A stretch of DNA of 64,000 nt, taken from positions 383,502-447,501 of the forward strand of contig NZ_LMDK01000017.1 of the NCBI RefSeq assembly GCF_001425055.1, in the 5' to 3' direction. A program made the position numbers and the translations under genes. The first letter of the stretch is position 1; every line of letters starts with the position of its first letter. The notes under the pieces are model-generated. The model was not told the DNA's origin. It was given only the letters and a program-made list of their open reading frames with translations, and made no database searches. Below are positions 47,226 to 56,130 of this stretch, piece after piece. This DNA comes from Pelomonas sp. Root1237 (lineage in GTDB: Bacteria; Pseudomonadota; Gammaproteobacteria; Burkholderiales; Burkholderiaceae_C).

Positions 47226-48107
47226 GCGGGCGGCGTCGATGAAGGCGCGCAGCTTGGGCGCCAACGCTGCGCGCCGCGGAAAGTAGAGGAAGAGGCCGGG
47301 CTCCTCGAAGGCCGACTCGGGCAGCAGTTGCTGCAGACGGCCGCTGCGCAGTTCCGCGTGCACCAGCGGCTCGAAGATGTAGGCGATGCCGACGCCGGCC
47401 AGGGCCAGGTCGCGCGCGAAGCTGGCGTCCGTGATGACGGCACTGCCCGTCGTGCGCACGGCCACCGTCTCACCGGCCTCGCGCAGCTCCCAGTCGTAGA
47501 GGCTGCCGGCGGCCAGCAGGCGAAAGCCAATGCAGTTGTGCGCCGCCAGCTCGGCCACGCGGGCCGGCGCGCCGCGCCGGGCGAGATAGTCCGGCGAGGC
47601 GACGAGGATGGCCTTGAACGGCGGCGTCAGGCGCACGCTGACCATGTCCTGCTGCACCTGCTCGCCCAGCCGGATGCCGGCGTCGAAGCCGCCGGCGACG
47701 ACATCCACGAGGGCATCGTTGTCGTGCACCTCCACCGTCAGCTTGGGGTGGGCCACCGCCAGCTTCGCGAGCAGCGGCGGCAGCACCATTTGCGAAGCCA
47801 CGCGCGAGGAATTCAGCTTCAGCACGCCGCCAACCTCGCCGCGGGCGGCGCCCAGATGTTCGACGGCCGCGCCGATGTCCTCCAACGCCGGCCCCACGCT
47901 GGCGAGAAACCGCACGCCCGCCTCGGTCAACGCCACGCTGCGCGTCGTGCGCGCGAACAGCGGCTCGCCGAGGGCGTCCTCCACCACACGCACCGCATGG
48001 CTGACGGCCGAGGCGCTCATCCCCAGTGCCTGGGCAGCCGCCGCAAAGCCGCGCTTGTCGGCCACGGCAACGACGATGGGCAGATGGGCCAGCAGTTCGC
48101 GGTTCAT
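47214..48107 (-). CDS. LysR-family transcriptional regulator
   Basis: 297 residues. The winged helix is LPIVVAVADKRGFAAAAQALGMSASAVSHAVRVVEDALGEPLFARTTRSVALTEAG (residues ~8-63). The effector domain contains VGGVLKLNSSRVASQMVLPPLLAKLAVAHPKL and the CrgA-group pattern RLGEQVQQDMVSVRL. Divergent from the SDR gene, which it probably controls. Two perfect inverted repeats lie at its start and in the shared leader. Confidence 0.93.
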   Translation of the reverse strand: MNRELLAHLPIVVAVADKRGFAAAAQALGMSASAVSHAVRVVEDALGEPLFARTTRSVALTEAGVRFLASVGPALEDIGAAVEHLGAARGEVGGVLKLNSSRVASQMVLPPLLAKLAVAHPKLTVEVHDNDALVDVVAGGFDAGIRLGEQVQQDMVSVRLTPPFKAILVASPDYLARRGAPARVAELAAHNCIGFRLLAAGSLYDWELREAGETVAVRTTGSAVITDASFARDLALAGVGIAYIFEPLVHAELRSGRLQQLLPESAFEEPGLFLYFPRRAALAPKLRAFIDAARSGG

Positions 48108-48137
48108 TCATGAACCATATCGCATGACCCATGCGAT
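48101..48137. promoter_or_regulatory. Two inverted repeats between lysR-type gene and SDR gene
   Basis: GGTTCAT-TC-ATGAACC (48101-48116) covers the LysR start codon, and ATCGCATG-ACC-CATGCGAT (48119-48137) follows 2 bp later. Both are perfect. The arrangement suits a LysR recognition site plus an autoregulatory site. Confidence 0.6.
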
Positions 48138-48212
48138 TCAAGCACCTTTATCCGATTACATCGTTTCCAGACACTGGACCCCGTCGCAACCCACCACCCC
48201 ACGGAGCCCATC

Positions 48213-49073
48213 ATGACCGCAACCACCCACACCCGCCCCACCTGGTTCATCACCGGCGCCTCGTCCGGCTTTGGCCTGTCCTTCGCGAAGTACGCCCTGG
48301 CCCAGGGCTACAACGTCGTCGCCACGGCCCGCCAGCCGGCCCGCCTGGCCGCCCTGGCCGACAGCGCACCCGACCGCGTCCTCGTGCTGCCGCTGGACGT
48401 GACCGCTGCTGGCGACGCCGAGCGCGCCACGGCTGCCGCCCTGGCGCACTTCGGCCGCATCGACGTGCTGATCAACAACGCCGGCTACGGCATCGTCGGC
48501 GCCGTCGAGGAGACGCCTGACGCCGAGCTGCGCGCGCAGATGGAAACCAACTTCTTCGGCGCTGTCGCCGTCACTCGCGCCATGCTGCCGGCCATGCGCG
48601 AGCAGCGCCGCGGCGCCATCGTCAACCTGTCCAGCATGGGCGGCCAGATGTCCTTTGGCGGCTTCGGCGCCTACTCGGCCTCCAAGTTCGCGCTGGAGGG
48701 CCTGTCCGAGGCCCTGGCCCAGGAAGTCGCGCCCTTCGGCATCAAGGTGCTGATCGTCGAACCCGGCGCCTTCCGCACCGGCTTTGCGGGCGCCGACGTG
48801 CTGCGCCAGATGCCCGTGCTGGCGGCCTACGACGAGATCGTCGGCGGCACGCGCAGCTTTGCCAAGGGCATGGATGGGACGCAAGCCGGCGACCCGGACA
48901 AGGCGGCGGCGGCGATTGATGCGGCGCTGCGCGCGGAGGTCACGCCGTTGCGGCTGCAGTTGGGGGCGGATGCGATTGACGCGGTGCGCGGGCACAGCGA
49001 GCAGTTGCTGAAGGATCTGGCGGCGTGGGAGGGTGTTGGGCGGGCGACGGCGGTGGATTCGAAAGGTCAGTGA
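48213..49073 (+). CDS. Short-chain dehydrogenase/reductase
   Basis: 286 residues. TWFITGASSGFGLSFAKYAL is the NAD(P)-binding TGxxxGxG motif, VLINNAGYGIVGAVEE the NNAG motif, NLSSMGGQ the catalytic Ser region, and GAYSASKFALEGL the Tyr-x-x-x-Lys pair. Classical SDR, substrate unknown, similar to enzymes often divergent from a LysR regulator. The last ~60 codons move to G-ending third positions, unlike the rest of the gene. Confidence 0.93.
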   Translation: MTATTHTRPTWFITGASSGFGLSFAKYALAQGYNVVATARQPARLAALADSAPDRVLVLPLDVTAAGDAERATAAALAHFGRIDVLINNAGYGIVGAVEETPDAELRAQMETNFFGAVAVTRAMLPAMREQRRGAIVNLSSMGGQMSFGGFGAYSASKFALEGLSEALAQEVAPFGIKVLIVEPGAFRTGFAGADVLRQMPVLAAYDEIVGGTRSFAKGMDGTQAGDPDKAAAAIDAALRAEVTPLRLQLGADAIDAVRGHSEQLLKDLAAWEGVGRATAVDSKGQ

Positions 49074-49132
49074 ATTCAGCTACCTAGCACTGCAACGCAC
49101 CAGCGAGCCGGTGCAGCAACCGCTGGCTGCCG

Positions 49133-49453
49133 CTAACTGGTTCTTGTGCTGGACAAGGCAGCAGCAATCAACGTAACCAAGTCCGCGAAGACCTGCCAAA
49201 AGCGATCGTCTTCGCTCCAGTCGATATGCGTCTCCTGCTCCAGCGCAAAAACCATGGGATGCCTTCGATTGCCGGCCATTTCAAGGAGGAGGCTGACAAG
49301 GGCGGCGACTTCCTCTTTTTCTACCAAGTTCGCCAGGCGCTCGGCCGAGTCTCGCGCCCATGTTTGAAACGGGCCCTGCCAAGGAAATTCGTCCGCTATG
49401 TAATAGCAGCCGAACTCGAACAGCAAAGCATCCTGTGGTGTTTTTCTAAGCAT
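49133..49453 (-). CDS. Hypothetical protein, 106 aa, lower GC
   Basis: MLRKTPQDALLFEFGCYYIADEF begins a mostly helical acidic protein with LANLVEKEEVAALVSLLLEMAG and HIDWSEDDRFWQVFADLVTLIAAAL. No signal peptide or known domain. It lies 41 bp downstream of glpK on the same strand. One line I counted is 55% GC, lower than its neighbours, which suggests later acquisition. I do not recognise it. Confidence 0.6.
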   Translation of the reverse strand: MLRKTPQDALLFEFGCYYIADEFPWQGPFQTWARDSAERLANLVEKEEVAALVSLLLEMAGNRRHPMVFALEQETHIDWSEDDRFWQVFADLVTLIAAALSSTRTS

Positions 49454-49494
49454 GAGGCGCTGGACGTTTGGAGTCTAAGAGGTGGGCCTTTTCT

Positions 49495-50961
49495 TCAATC
49501 CGCCAACACCTGCCTTACTGCCTTGTTCCACTCCGCCAGCCGCCCACCCGCCTCGTCCCGCGACATGCGCGGCTCGAAAGCTCGGTCCAGTTGCCAGATG
49601 GCACCAATCTGTTCGGTGGACTCGTAAAGGCCGGTCCCCAGCCCGGCCAACAGCGCTGCACCCAGCGCCGTCGTCTCGATGACCTTGGGGCGCAGCACAG
49701 GGATGCCCAGCAGATCGGCCTGGAACTGCATCAACAAGTCATTGGCGCTCGCACCGCCGTCCACGCGCAACTCGGTCAGCCGCTCGCTGGCGCCGACATC
49801 CGCATTCATCGCGGTCAACACGGCCGCGCTCTGGAAGGCGATGCTCTCCAGCGCTGCACGGGCGATGTGGGCCTGCGTCGTGCCGCGCGTCAAGCCCAGC
49901 AGCGCGCCACGCGCATCGGGCCGCCAGTAGGGCGCGCCCAGGCCCGCGAAAGCCGGCACGAACATGACGCCGCCGGCGTCCGGCACGCTGCTGGCCAGCG
50001 CCTGCACCTCGCCGCTGCCGCCAATGGCCTTCAGGCCGTCGCGCAGCCATTGCACGACGGCGCCGCCGACGAAGACGCTGCCCTCCAATGCGTATTGCGC
50101 GGTGGCGTCCACCTGAGCGGCGCGCGTCGTGATGAGGCCTTGCGTGGAAGTGCGCGCCTGGGTGCCGGTGTGCATCAGCAGGAAGCAGCCGGTGCCATAG
50201 GTGTTCTTGGCCTGGCCGGGCTGCAGCGCCGTCTGGCCGAACAGCGCGGCCTGCTGATCACCCGCGATGCCGGCAATGGGGACGCCAAACTCGGCCGCCT
50301 GGCCGAACACGCCGGCCGAGGGCCGCACCTCGGGCAGCAGGCTGCGCGGAATGTCGAAGGCCGCCAACAGCTCGTCGCTCCAGTCACCGCGGTGGATGTC
50401 GTAGATCAGCGTGCGCGAGGCATTGCTGGCGTCCGTCGCGTGCACCTTGCCGTCGGTCAACTTCCAAAGCAGCCAGCTGTCGATGGTGCCAAAGGCCAGC
50501 TCGCCGCGGGCCGCGCGCTCGCGGGCGCCGGGCACGTGGTCCAGCAGCCAGCGCAGCTTGGTGGCCGAGAAATACGGGTCGAGCACCAGGCCGGTCAGCT
50601 CGCGCACGCGCGGCTCCAGGCCCTGGGACTTCAACTGTTCGCAGAATGCCGCCGTGCGGCGGTCCTGCCAGACCAGGGCCTTGTGCAGGGGCTTGCCAGT
50701 CTTGCGGTCCCACAGCACAACCGTCTCGCGCTGGTTGGTGATGCCGATGGCCGCCACCTTCACGCCGGCCTTGGCCACGGCCTCGCGGGCGCATTCGACC
50801 TGATGGGTCCAGATCTCCTCCGCGTCATGCTCCACCCAGCCCGGCTGGGGGAAATGCTGGGGCAGCTCGCGCTGGGCCGAGGCGAGCAAGCGGCCGTCGC
50901 GGCCAAAAACTAGAGCGCGCGAACTAGAGGTTCCCTGGTCCAACGCAAGCAAGGCGTCCAT
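49495..50961 (-). CDS. glpK: Glycerol kinase
   Basis: 488 residues. I chose the ATG at 50961 ([19 protein letters not shown]) because AAGGGA lies 5 nt before it; an ATG 6 nt upstream lacks spacing. [14 protein letters not shown] is the phosphate-1 motif, [20 protein letters not shown] and [15 protein letters not shown] follow, and [29 protein letters not shown] is the FGGY signature region. It phosphorylates glycerol to sn-glycerol-3-phosphate. Head-to-head with glpD with only 22 bp between the start codons. Confidence 0.96.
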   Translation of the reverse strand: MDALLALDQGTSSSRALVFGRDGRLLASAQRELPQHFPQPGWVEHDAEEIWTHQVECAREAVAKAGVKVAAIGITNQRETVVLWDRKTGKPLHKALVWQDRRTAAFCEQLKSQGLEPRVRELTGLVLDPYFSATKLRWLLDHVPGARERAARGELAFGTIDSWLLWKLTDGKVHATDASNASRTLIYDIHRGDWSDELLAAFDIPRSLLPEVRPSAGVFGQAAEFGVPIAGIAGDQQAALFGQTALQPGQAKNTYGTGCFLLMHTGTQARTSTQGLITTRAAQVDATAQYALEGSVFVGGAVVQWLRDGLKAIGGSGEVQALASSVPDAGGVMFVPAFAGLGAPYWRPDARGALLGLTRGTTQAHIARAALESIAFQSAAVLTAMNADVGASERLTELRVDGGASANDLLMQFQADLLGIPVLRPKVIETTALGAALLAGLGTGLYESTEQIGAIWQLDRAFEPRMSRDEAGGRLAEWNKAVRQVLAD

Positions 50962-50983
50962 CACCATCCCTTAGAGTGAGTGC

Positions 50984-52468
50984 ATGGTGGACGATTTTGA
51001 CGTGGTGGTGGTGGGAGGCGGCATCAACGGCACGGGACTGGCCCGCGACCTGGCCGGGCGCGGCTGGCGGGTGCTGCTGGCCGAGCGCGATGACCTGGCC
51101 TCGCACACGTCTTCGGCGTCCACCAAGCTCGTGCACGGCGGGCTGCGCTATCTGGAGACCTATGAGTTCTCGCTGGTGCGCAAGGCGTTGCAGGAGCGCG
51201 AGGTGCTGCTCAGGAGCGCGCCTCATCTGATCCAGCCGTTGCGCTTCGTGCTGCCGCATGCGCCGCATCTGCGCCCGGCCTGGATGATCCGCATCGGCCT
51301 CTTCCTCTACGACCACCTGGCCCGCCGCGAGCTGCTGCCGGGCTCGCACGGCCTGCGGCTGGCGGGCAGCGTCTATGGCGCGCCGCTCAAGCCGGAATTC
51401 ACGCGCGGCTTTGTCTATTCCGACGGCTGGGTGGACGACGCCCGTCTCGTCGTGCTGAACGCCCAGGACGCGCAAGCCCGCGGCGCCGAAGTGCTGACGC
51501 GCTGCGCCGTGACCCGGGCCGTGCGCGGCGCAGACGGCTGGCAGGTCACGCTGCAAAACGGCCGCCAGTTCCGATCACGTGCCCTGGTCAATGCAGCCGG
51601 CCCCTGGGCCGAGCGCTTCCTGCGCGACCACACCCAGGGCGCCAGCGGCCAGCCGCTGCCGGCGCGCGGCCTGCGCCTCGTCAAGGGCAGCCACATCGTC
51701 GTCGACCAGCGCTTCACCCACGACCACGCCTACATCTTCCAGAACGCCGACGGCCGCATCATCTTCGCCATCCCCTACCAGGATCGCTTCACGCTGATCG
51801 GCACCACCGACGTCGAGCTGCCCGAGCATGAGGACCCGCCGTCGCGCGCCACCATCGCCGAAGACGAGATCGCCTATCTCTGCGAGCAGGCCAGCCGCTA
51901 TCTGGCCCAGCCGGTGAAGCCCGCCGATGTGCTGTGGACCTATGCCGGGGTGCGCCCGCTGCTGGACGAAGGCGGCTCGGCTTCGGCCGTCACGCGCGAC
52001 TATCTGCTGGAGGCCAATGCGGACGGTGGCGCGCCGCTGCTCAATGTCTGGGGCGGCAAGCTGACGACCTATCGCAAGCTGGCCGAGGACGGCGCGGCAC
52101 AGATCGGCGAATTGCTCGGCGATGCGCGCAAGGCCTGGACCGCCGGCACCACGCTGCCCGGTGGCGACCTCGGCGCACATGGCGTGAACATCGACGCCTT
52201 TGCCGCCGAGCTGCAGGCGGCCTACCCAGCTCGACCCGGCGTGCGCCGCATCGCCCGCGCCTACGGCAGTAAAGCTCGCGAGCTGCTGGCCGCCCCGACG
52301 GGCACCGAGATCGCGCCGGGCCTGTTCGAGTCCGAGCTGCACCATCTGGTGGAGAGCGAATGGGCCACCAGCGCCGAAGACGTGCTGTGGCGGCGCAGCA
52401 AGCTCGGCCTTCACTACACCGCCGAACAGCGCGAGGCCGTGGCGGCCTGGTTCAAAACGCGAACTTGA
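50984..52468 (+). CDS. glpD: Aerobic glycerol-3-phosphate dehydrogenase
   Basis: 494 residues. DVVVVGGGINGTGLARDLAGRG is the FAD-binding motif at the very N-terminus, followed by SSASTKLVHGGLRYLETYEF and later FAIPYQDRFTLIGTTDVEL and WGGKLTTYRKLAEDGA, all typical of GlpD. A membrane-associated flavoenzyme that passes electrons from glycerol-3-phosphate to ubiquinone. Its substrate is made by GlpK encoded on the opposite strand. The last 17 nt overlap the convergent exported-protein gene. Confidence 0.96.
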   Translation: MVDDFDVVVVGGGINGTGLARDLAGRGWRVLLAERDDLASHTSSASTKLVHGGLRYLETYEFSLVRKALQEREVLLRSAPHLIQPLRFVLPHAPHLRPAWMIRIGLFLYDHLARRELLPGSHGLRLAGSVYGAPLKPEFTRGFVYSDGWVDDARLVVLNAQDAQARGAEVLTRCAVTRAVRGADGWQVTLQNGRQFRSRALVNAAGPWAERFLRDHTQGASGQPLPARGLRLVKGSHIVVDQRFTHDHAYIFQNADGRIIFAIPYQDRFTLIGTTDVELPEHEDPPSRATIAEDEIAYLCEQASRYLAQPVKPADVLWTYAGVRPLLDEGGSASAVTRDYLLEANADGGAPLLNVWGGKLTTYRKLAEDGAAQIGELLGDARKAWTAGTTLPGGDLGAHGVNIDAFAAELQAAYPARPGVRRIARAYGSKARELLAAPTGTEIAPGLFESELHHLVESEWATSAEDVLWRRSKLGLHYTAEQREAVAAWFKTRT

Positions 52469-53123
52469 AGCCGACAGTCTTCAGCCGGGCGCGAGCGCCT
52501 GCGAACTGCCGGCCATAGGACGCGTCGACGAAGACGCGATCGGGCAGCAGGGCCACGCGCAACGCCGCATTGGCCCAGGGCCGGCCACGGTCATCACCAA
52601 AGACCTCGGCCATGGGCTGCCAGCGCCCGCCTTCGCCGAAGCCGCCATGCTCGACGGCCAGGGCCCAGGTGGTGCTGCGGCGGCCCACCATCTCGTCGCG
52701 CTGATGGCCCAGGTTGGCATGCAGGGACAGCTCGCGCGTCAGCGGCACGCTACCAACCAAAATCAGCCCCGCGCTGCTGCGCCGCCACACCGTCTCGACG
52801 TGGCGATGCGAGAGGCTCCACGCCAGCGTGAGCTGGGCGTCGCCATCGGCCCAGGCGGCGCTGGCGAGCAGGGTCTTGCCGTTCAGCGCCAGCTCGCGCG
52901 GCCGGATGACGTTGAGGGCGACCTCGGTACCCCAGCCGATGCCGCAGCCGAGTTGCAGGCTGGTCTGGCGCTGGCCGTCTTCGCCCAAACGCCAGTCACC
53001 ATGTGCACCTTCGATCTCGCAGGCCTGCGGGTCCATGACGGCGGCGTCTTCGGCCTGCAGCGGCCGACCGGCCTGGGCCGTGCAGGCGACCAGGGCGAGG
53101 CTGAGGACGAAGGCGGGGCGCAT
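52452..53123 (-). CDS. Exported protein, probable outer-membrane-type barrel
   Basis: 223 residues with signal peptide MRPAFVLSLALVACTAQA. The mature part has an early Cys pair (QACEIEGAHGDWRLG..LQLGCGIGW) and alternating strands (DAQLTLAWSLSHRHVETVWRR, SLHANLGHQRDEMV, TTWALAVEHGG), ending TVGFKFAF with a terminal Phe. This suggests an outer-membrane barrel of unknown role. Similar proteins accompany many betaproteobacterial operons without assigned function. Confidence 0.72.
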   Translation of the reverse strand: MRPAFVLSLALVACTAQAGRPLQAEDAAVMDPQACEIEGAHGDWRLGEDGQRQTSLQLGCGIGWGTEVALNVIRPRELALNGKTLLASAAWADGDAQLTLAWSLSHRHVETVWRRSSAGLILVGSVPLTRELSLHANLGHQRDEMVGRRSTTWALAVEHGGFGEGGRWQPMAEVFGDDRGRPWANAALRVALLPDRVFVDASYGRQFAGARARLKTVGFKFAF

Positions 53124-53166
53124 GGGGGAAAGAGCCTAGCGCCCCGGTGTGACGAAGGCATGGGTG

Positions 53167-54147
53167 ATGATGCCGGCCATGCTGTTTGGTTTGTTGTTCG
53201 CCCTCGCTGCCGGGCTGATGTGGGGGCTGGTGTTCGTCGCGCCCGTGATGTTGCCGGGCTATGCGCCCGCCTTGCTGACGGTGGGCCGTTACCTGGCCTT
53301 CGGCCTGATCGCCGTGCCGCTGGCCCTGGCCCTGGACCGGCGCGCGCTGCGCGAGTTGCGGCCGGGTGACTGGTGGGAGGCGGCCAAGCTCAGCCTGATC
53401 GGCAACTTCCTGTACTACCTCTGCCTGTCGGCCGCCATCCAGCGCGCCGGCGCGCCGCTGCCAACCATGATCATCGGCACGCTGCCGGTCGTCATCGCCA
53501 TCTGCGCCAACCATCGCAACCGTGTGCGTGACGGCCATCTGCCGTGGGCGAAGCTGGCGCCGTCGCTGCTGCTGATCGCCGCGGGCCTGGCCTGCGTCAA
53601 TCGCGACGAGCTGGCGGTGCTGCAAGCCGAGGCCGGCGACCCGCGCCGCTATGCCGAGGGCGCGCTGCTGGCCATCGCCGCGGTGGCCTGCTGGACCTGG
53701 TATCCGATCCGCAATGCCGACTGGCTGCGCGCGCACAGTGATCGCAGCCCCAGGGCTTGGGCGACGGCGCAAGGCCTCGTCACCTTGCCGATGGCGCTGG
53801 TGGGCCTGCTGCTGCTGGCGCTCGCGTACCTGATGGCGCCGGGCAAGCTGATTCCCGCGGACTACGCTTTTCCGCTCGGCGACAGGCCGCTCGCGTACGT
53901 GGGTCTGATGGCGGCCATCGGCCTGTGCTCATCCTGGTTGGGCACGCTGTGCTGGAACGAGGCCAGCCAGCGGCTGCCGACCTCGCTGTCGGGCCAGCTC
54001 ATCGTCTTCGAGACCTTGGCCGCGCTGGCCTACGCGTTTGCGTGGAAGCAGCGCATGCCGCCGCCAGCGACCCTGGCCGGCGTGGCCTTGCTGATCGCCG
54101 GCGTCGTCTGGGCTCTGCGCATCAAGCCGGTGAAGCACGCGGCCTGA
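53167..54147 (+). CDS. EamA/DMT-family transporter
   Basis: 326 residues from the ATG at 53167, preceded by GAAGG at 8 nt; a GTG at 53149 is also in frame. Ten predicted helices in two EamA repeats: MLFGLLFALAAGLMWGLVFVAPVML starts the first, and ALLAIAAVACWTWYPIRNADWL the second. LIVFETLAALAYAFAWKQRMPPPATLAGVALLIAGVVWAL at the end is typical. An exporter or permease of metabolites; the substrate is unknown. Confidence 0.88.
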   Translation: MMPAMLFGLLFALAAGLMWGLVFVAPVMLPGYAPALLTVGRYLAFGLIAVPLALALDRRALRELRPGDWWEAAKLSLIGNFLYYLCLSAAIQRAGAPLPTMIIGTLPVVIAICANHRNRVRDGHLPWAKLAPSLLLIAAGLACVNRDELAVLQAEAGDPRRYAEGALLAIAAVACWTWYPIRNADWLRAHSDRSPRAWATAQGLVTLPMALVGLLLLALAYLMAPGKLIPADYAFPLGDRPLAYVGLMAAIGLCSSWLGTLCWNEASQRLPTSLSGQLIVFETLAALAYAFAWKQRMPPPATLAGVALLIAGVVWALRIKPVKHAA

Positions 54148-54169
54148 TCGGGCCGCCACGGCGCAAGTC

Positions 54170-54934
54170 TCAGGCCGCGAAGACCTCGAACACGCGCTGG
54201 CCATCGAAGCCATCGGCCTCGCCGCGCTTCATGTGGCCGCGGGCGTTGCTGACGACGCGCGTGTCGCCGATGCGGTAATCGTGGCGGCAGTGAAGGTGAC
54301 CATGCACCCAGAGCTGCGCGCCAGGCAGCAACTCCTCATCGTTGTTGCAGAAGCTGGCCGTGCCGGGCTGGCGGCCATAGCGCGGGTCGGCGCTCTTCAG
54401 GCTGGGTGCGAAGTGGGTGATGGCCACCGTGGCGTCCCAGTCACCCGTGCGCGCGAGTTCGCCGGCCAGCCAGGCGCGACTCTCCAGCGCCAGTTCGCGC
54501 ACCGCCTCGACGCCGAAGACCTCGCCATGGCGCGTGGCCTGCATGACGTTCTGGAAGTAGCCACCGGCGCGCATCGCACGATCACGGCCGCCAGGGCCGA
54601 AGGCGTCGAAGTCGCACCAGCGCGTGCAGCCAATAAAGCGCACGCGCCGGCCCTGGGCGTCGGTCATGACGATGGATTCGTCGTCCAGCATCTGCAGGCC
54701 GACGGCCTTGACGTGAGCGCGCAGGGCCTCACGCGCCTCGTCCACGTCACGGCGGTCGTACTCGTGGTTGCCGGGCACGAACAGCACCGGCACCGGCCAG
54801 CCGCGGAACAGCTCGAAGCTGCGCCACGTGGTGTCGATGTCGCCGGCGAGGATCAGCAGCTCGGCGCCCGGCGCGGGGATGGGCTGGTAGGACTCCGTTT
54901 CGAGGTGGAGATCCGAGAGGAGCTGCAGTTTCAA
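54170..54934 (-). CDS. Metallophosphoesterase (calcineurin-like)
   Basis: 254 residues if started at the TTG at 54934 (MKLQLLSDLHLETESY). I prefer this start because the upstream in-frame codons belong to the 56-bp repeat, and family members typically start this way. LLSDLHLE, ILAGDIDTTW, VFVPGNHEYDRRD, ITHFAPS and LWVHGHLHCRHDYRIGDTRVVSNARGH supply the five metal-binding motifs in order. The phosphoester substrate is unknown. It follows the YecA/SEC-C gene on the same strand, separated by the repeat. Confidence 0.88.
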   Translation of the reverse strand: MKLQLLSDLHLETESYQPIPAPGAELLILAGDIDTTWRSFELFRGWPVPVLFVPGNHEYDRRDVDEAREALRAHVKAVGLQMLDDESIVMTDAQGRRVRFIGCTRWCDFDAFGPGGRDRAMRAGGYFQNVMQATRHGEVFGVEAVRELALESRAWLAGELARTGDWDATVAITHFAPSLKSADPRYGRQPGTASFCNNDEELLPGAQLWVHGHLHCRHDYRIGDTRVVSNARGHMKRGEADGFDGQRVFEVFAA

Positions 54935-54936
54935 GT

Positions 54937-54992
54937 CAGTTGAGGACAGAGCTTGGCGCAAGCGCCTGCGGTCTGTCCCGCAAAGGCATCAG
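54937..54992. repeat. 56-bp structured repeat, family 2 copy 2
   Basis: Same length and order as the sequence at 9355-9410: CAGTTGAGGACAGAGC, a 10-nt variable core around GGCGC/GCGCC, then GGTCTGTCCCGCAA and CATCAG. It ends on the stop codon of the YecA/SEC-C gene (54989-54991) and begins 2 nt before the phosphoesterase start. GGACAGA and TCTGTCC pair perfectly here. Confidence 0.78.
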
Positions 54993-55750
54993 TTGCTGCC
55001 ATGACAGACCTTGTATTTCCTACCGGAACCGCAAGGGCAAGGATCGTTTCTGCCAACCTTGGGCGTGTCGCGCTTGATGGTGTCGACACGGTAGCGTTCG
55101 GCCTCGGTCAGGTCGGCGAGGTCGGCCACCGTGACAACCAGTTCCTCGATCGCATCGTCCAGATCCTTCAGCGGATGCTCGCGGTTGAGTGTTGCGACGA
55201 CCTCCTTCTCCTCGGCCGTCTCGGCCGGCAGATGGCGGTACAGACGCGCGAGCGCGGCGGACACCGCGTCGTCGGGCATGTCGGCCAACTCGGGGAAGCA
55301 CAGCGCCGCATGCTGGAAGCCGGCGACCCAGGGCATCAGCGCGCGCGACAAAGGGCCGAGGGCGTCGTAGCTGGCGCGGGCGGAGCGCTCTTCCTCGCTG
55401 GCGTCTTCCGGCAGCGGGTCGGGTTCCTGTTCCTCATCGACCTCCAGGATGACGGGATCGAACCAGCCATCTTCAGCCAGGCCGCGGTTCAGGGCGGCAT
55501 GGCGACGCTCGACGAGCTGGGTCAGCTTGTCCAGCCAGCCGGCGTCTACCGTCTCGGGCAGCAGGCCGCCGTCGTAGTCAAAGATATTGGGCAGCCACTC
55601 GTCGGCCTCGATGAGGCGGGGCTGCACGATGACGCCACACAGATAGCCATCGAGCATGGAGGCGTCCAGCGGCTGCAGCGGCTCGGGCGTGGCGGCGAGG
55701 AGTTCGTCGAGTTCGGCGAACTCGGCGTCGGTGAGGTCTTGGGTGCTCAT
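54989..55750 (-). CDS. YecA/UPF0149 family protein with SEC-C zinc motif
   Basis: 253 residues from the ATG at 55750 ([20 protein letters not shown]). The UPF0149 part has [17 protein letters not shown] and [16 protein letters not shown]. The C-terminus [19 protein letters not shown] is the SEC-C zinc-binding motif known from SecA. Such proteins bind zinc and can associate with the ribosome or SecA/SecB export. An acidic low-complexity segment lies in the middle ([19 protein letters not shown]). Confidence 0.92.
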   Translation of the reverse strand: MSTQDLTDAEFAELDELLAATPEPLQPLDASMLDGYLCGVIVQPRLIEADEWLPNIFDYDGGLLPETVDAGWLDKLTQLVERRHAALNRGLAEDGWFDPVILEVDEEQEPDPLPEDASEEERSARASYDALGPLSRALMPWVAGFQHAALCFPELADMPDDAVSAALARLYRHLPAETAEEKEVVATLNREHPLKDLDDAIEELVVTVADLADLTEAERYRVDTIKRDTPKVGRNDPCPCGSGRKYKVCHGSN

Positions 55751-55829
55751 GGGCGCGGATTGTCGGGGTTTGCCCCCTTCGGGCAAGCCGCCACGCCGAA
55801 AACGTTCAACTCCCTAGAACCGAAATACA

Positions 55830-55843
55830 TGTCATCGATGTCA
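55830..55843. promoter_or_regulatory. LacI-type operator O1 of the trehalose locus
   Basis: TGTCATCGATGTCA fits the LacI-family pattern TGNNANCGNTNNCA with the central CG. Its centre lies 43 bp from that of O2, about four helical turns, so both would face the same side of the DNA. Confidence 0.65.
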
Positions 55844-55872
55844 ACGATCAGCCACATTGGTAAAAACCCAAA

Positions 55873-55886
55873 TGACATCGATATCA
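55873..55886. promoter_or_regulatory. LacI-type operator O2 of the trehalose locus
   Basis: TGACATCGATATCA lies inside a 20-bp near-palindrome (55870-55889) with a single mismatched pair and shares the ATCGAT core with O1. It overlaps a possible -10 hexamer, which is consistent with repression. Confidence 0.68.
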
Positions 55887-55944
55887 TTTGCCATCAAAGT
55901 CCGGTCCATCGAAAGTGGCGACGGCCGCGCTGGCTTTCGGGATC

Positions 55945-56104
55945 GGAATCGCTGAATAAGTCACCGCGATGCGGCGCGCCCTGGTTTGGTATGGGCTGCA
56001 AGGCGCAAAGCGCAGTCATAGCTTGGCTATGGCGAGCATTTGCAACGCCGCAGACCGCCCAAAGCAGGGATGCGCCGCACGCGAGGGACTTGTTCAGCGA
56101 TTCC
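55945..56104. repeat. 160-bp symmetrical inverted-repeat (MITE-like) element
   Basis: The ends GGAATCGCTGAATAAGTC and (reverse complement) GGAATCGCTGAACAAGTC match in 17 of 18 bases. The outer 33 bp match in 26. The arms continue to pair imperfectly to a central CATAGC-TTG-GCTATG hairpin at 56017-56031, exactly at the midpoint. No open frame and no clear target-site duplication. It lies between the operators and the receptor start, so the whole element would be in the mRNA leader. Confidence 0.72.
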
Positions 56105-56130
56105 ACAACAACAACCATCGGAGACCACCC

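Larger units (their letters stand above)
55751..56130. other. 380-bp intergenic control region of the trehalose locus
   Basis: No gene is supported here. It holds a locally AT-rich stretch with two LacI-type operators (55830-55843 and 55873-55886) and a 160-bp inverted-repeat element (55945-56104). The ribosome-binding site GGAG of the receptor gene is at 56120-56123. A possible promoter is TTGGTA (55857-55862) and TATCAT (55882-55887) with a 19-bp spacer, which would place the second operator over the -10. Confidence 0.6.

Noticed and set aside
55969-56130. Upstream in-frame extension of the trehalose-locus receptor
   Set aside because: It would translate the 160-bp inverted-repeat element and place a non-secretory sequence before the signal peptide; the ATG at 56131 has a proper ribosome-binding site.
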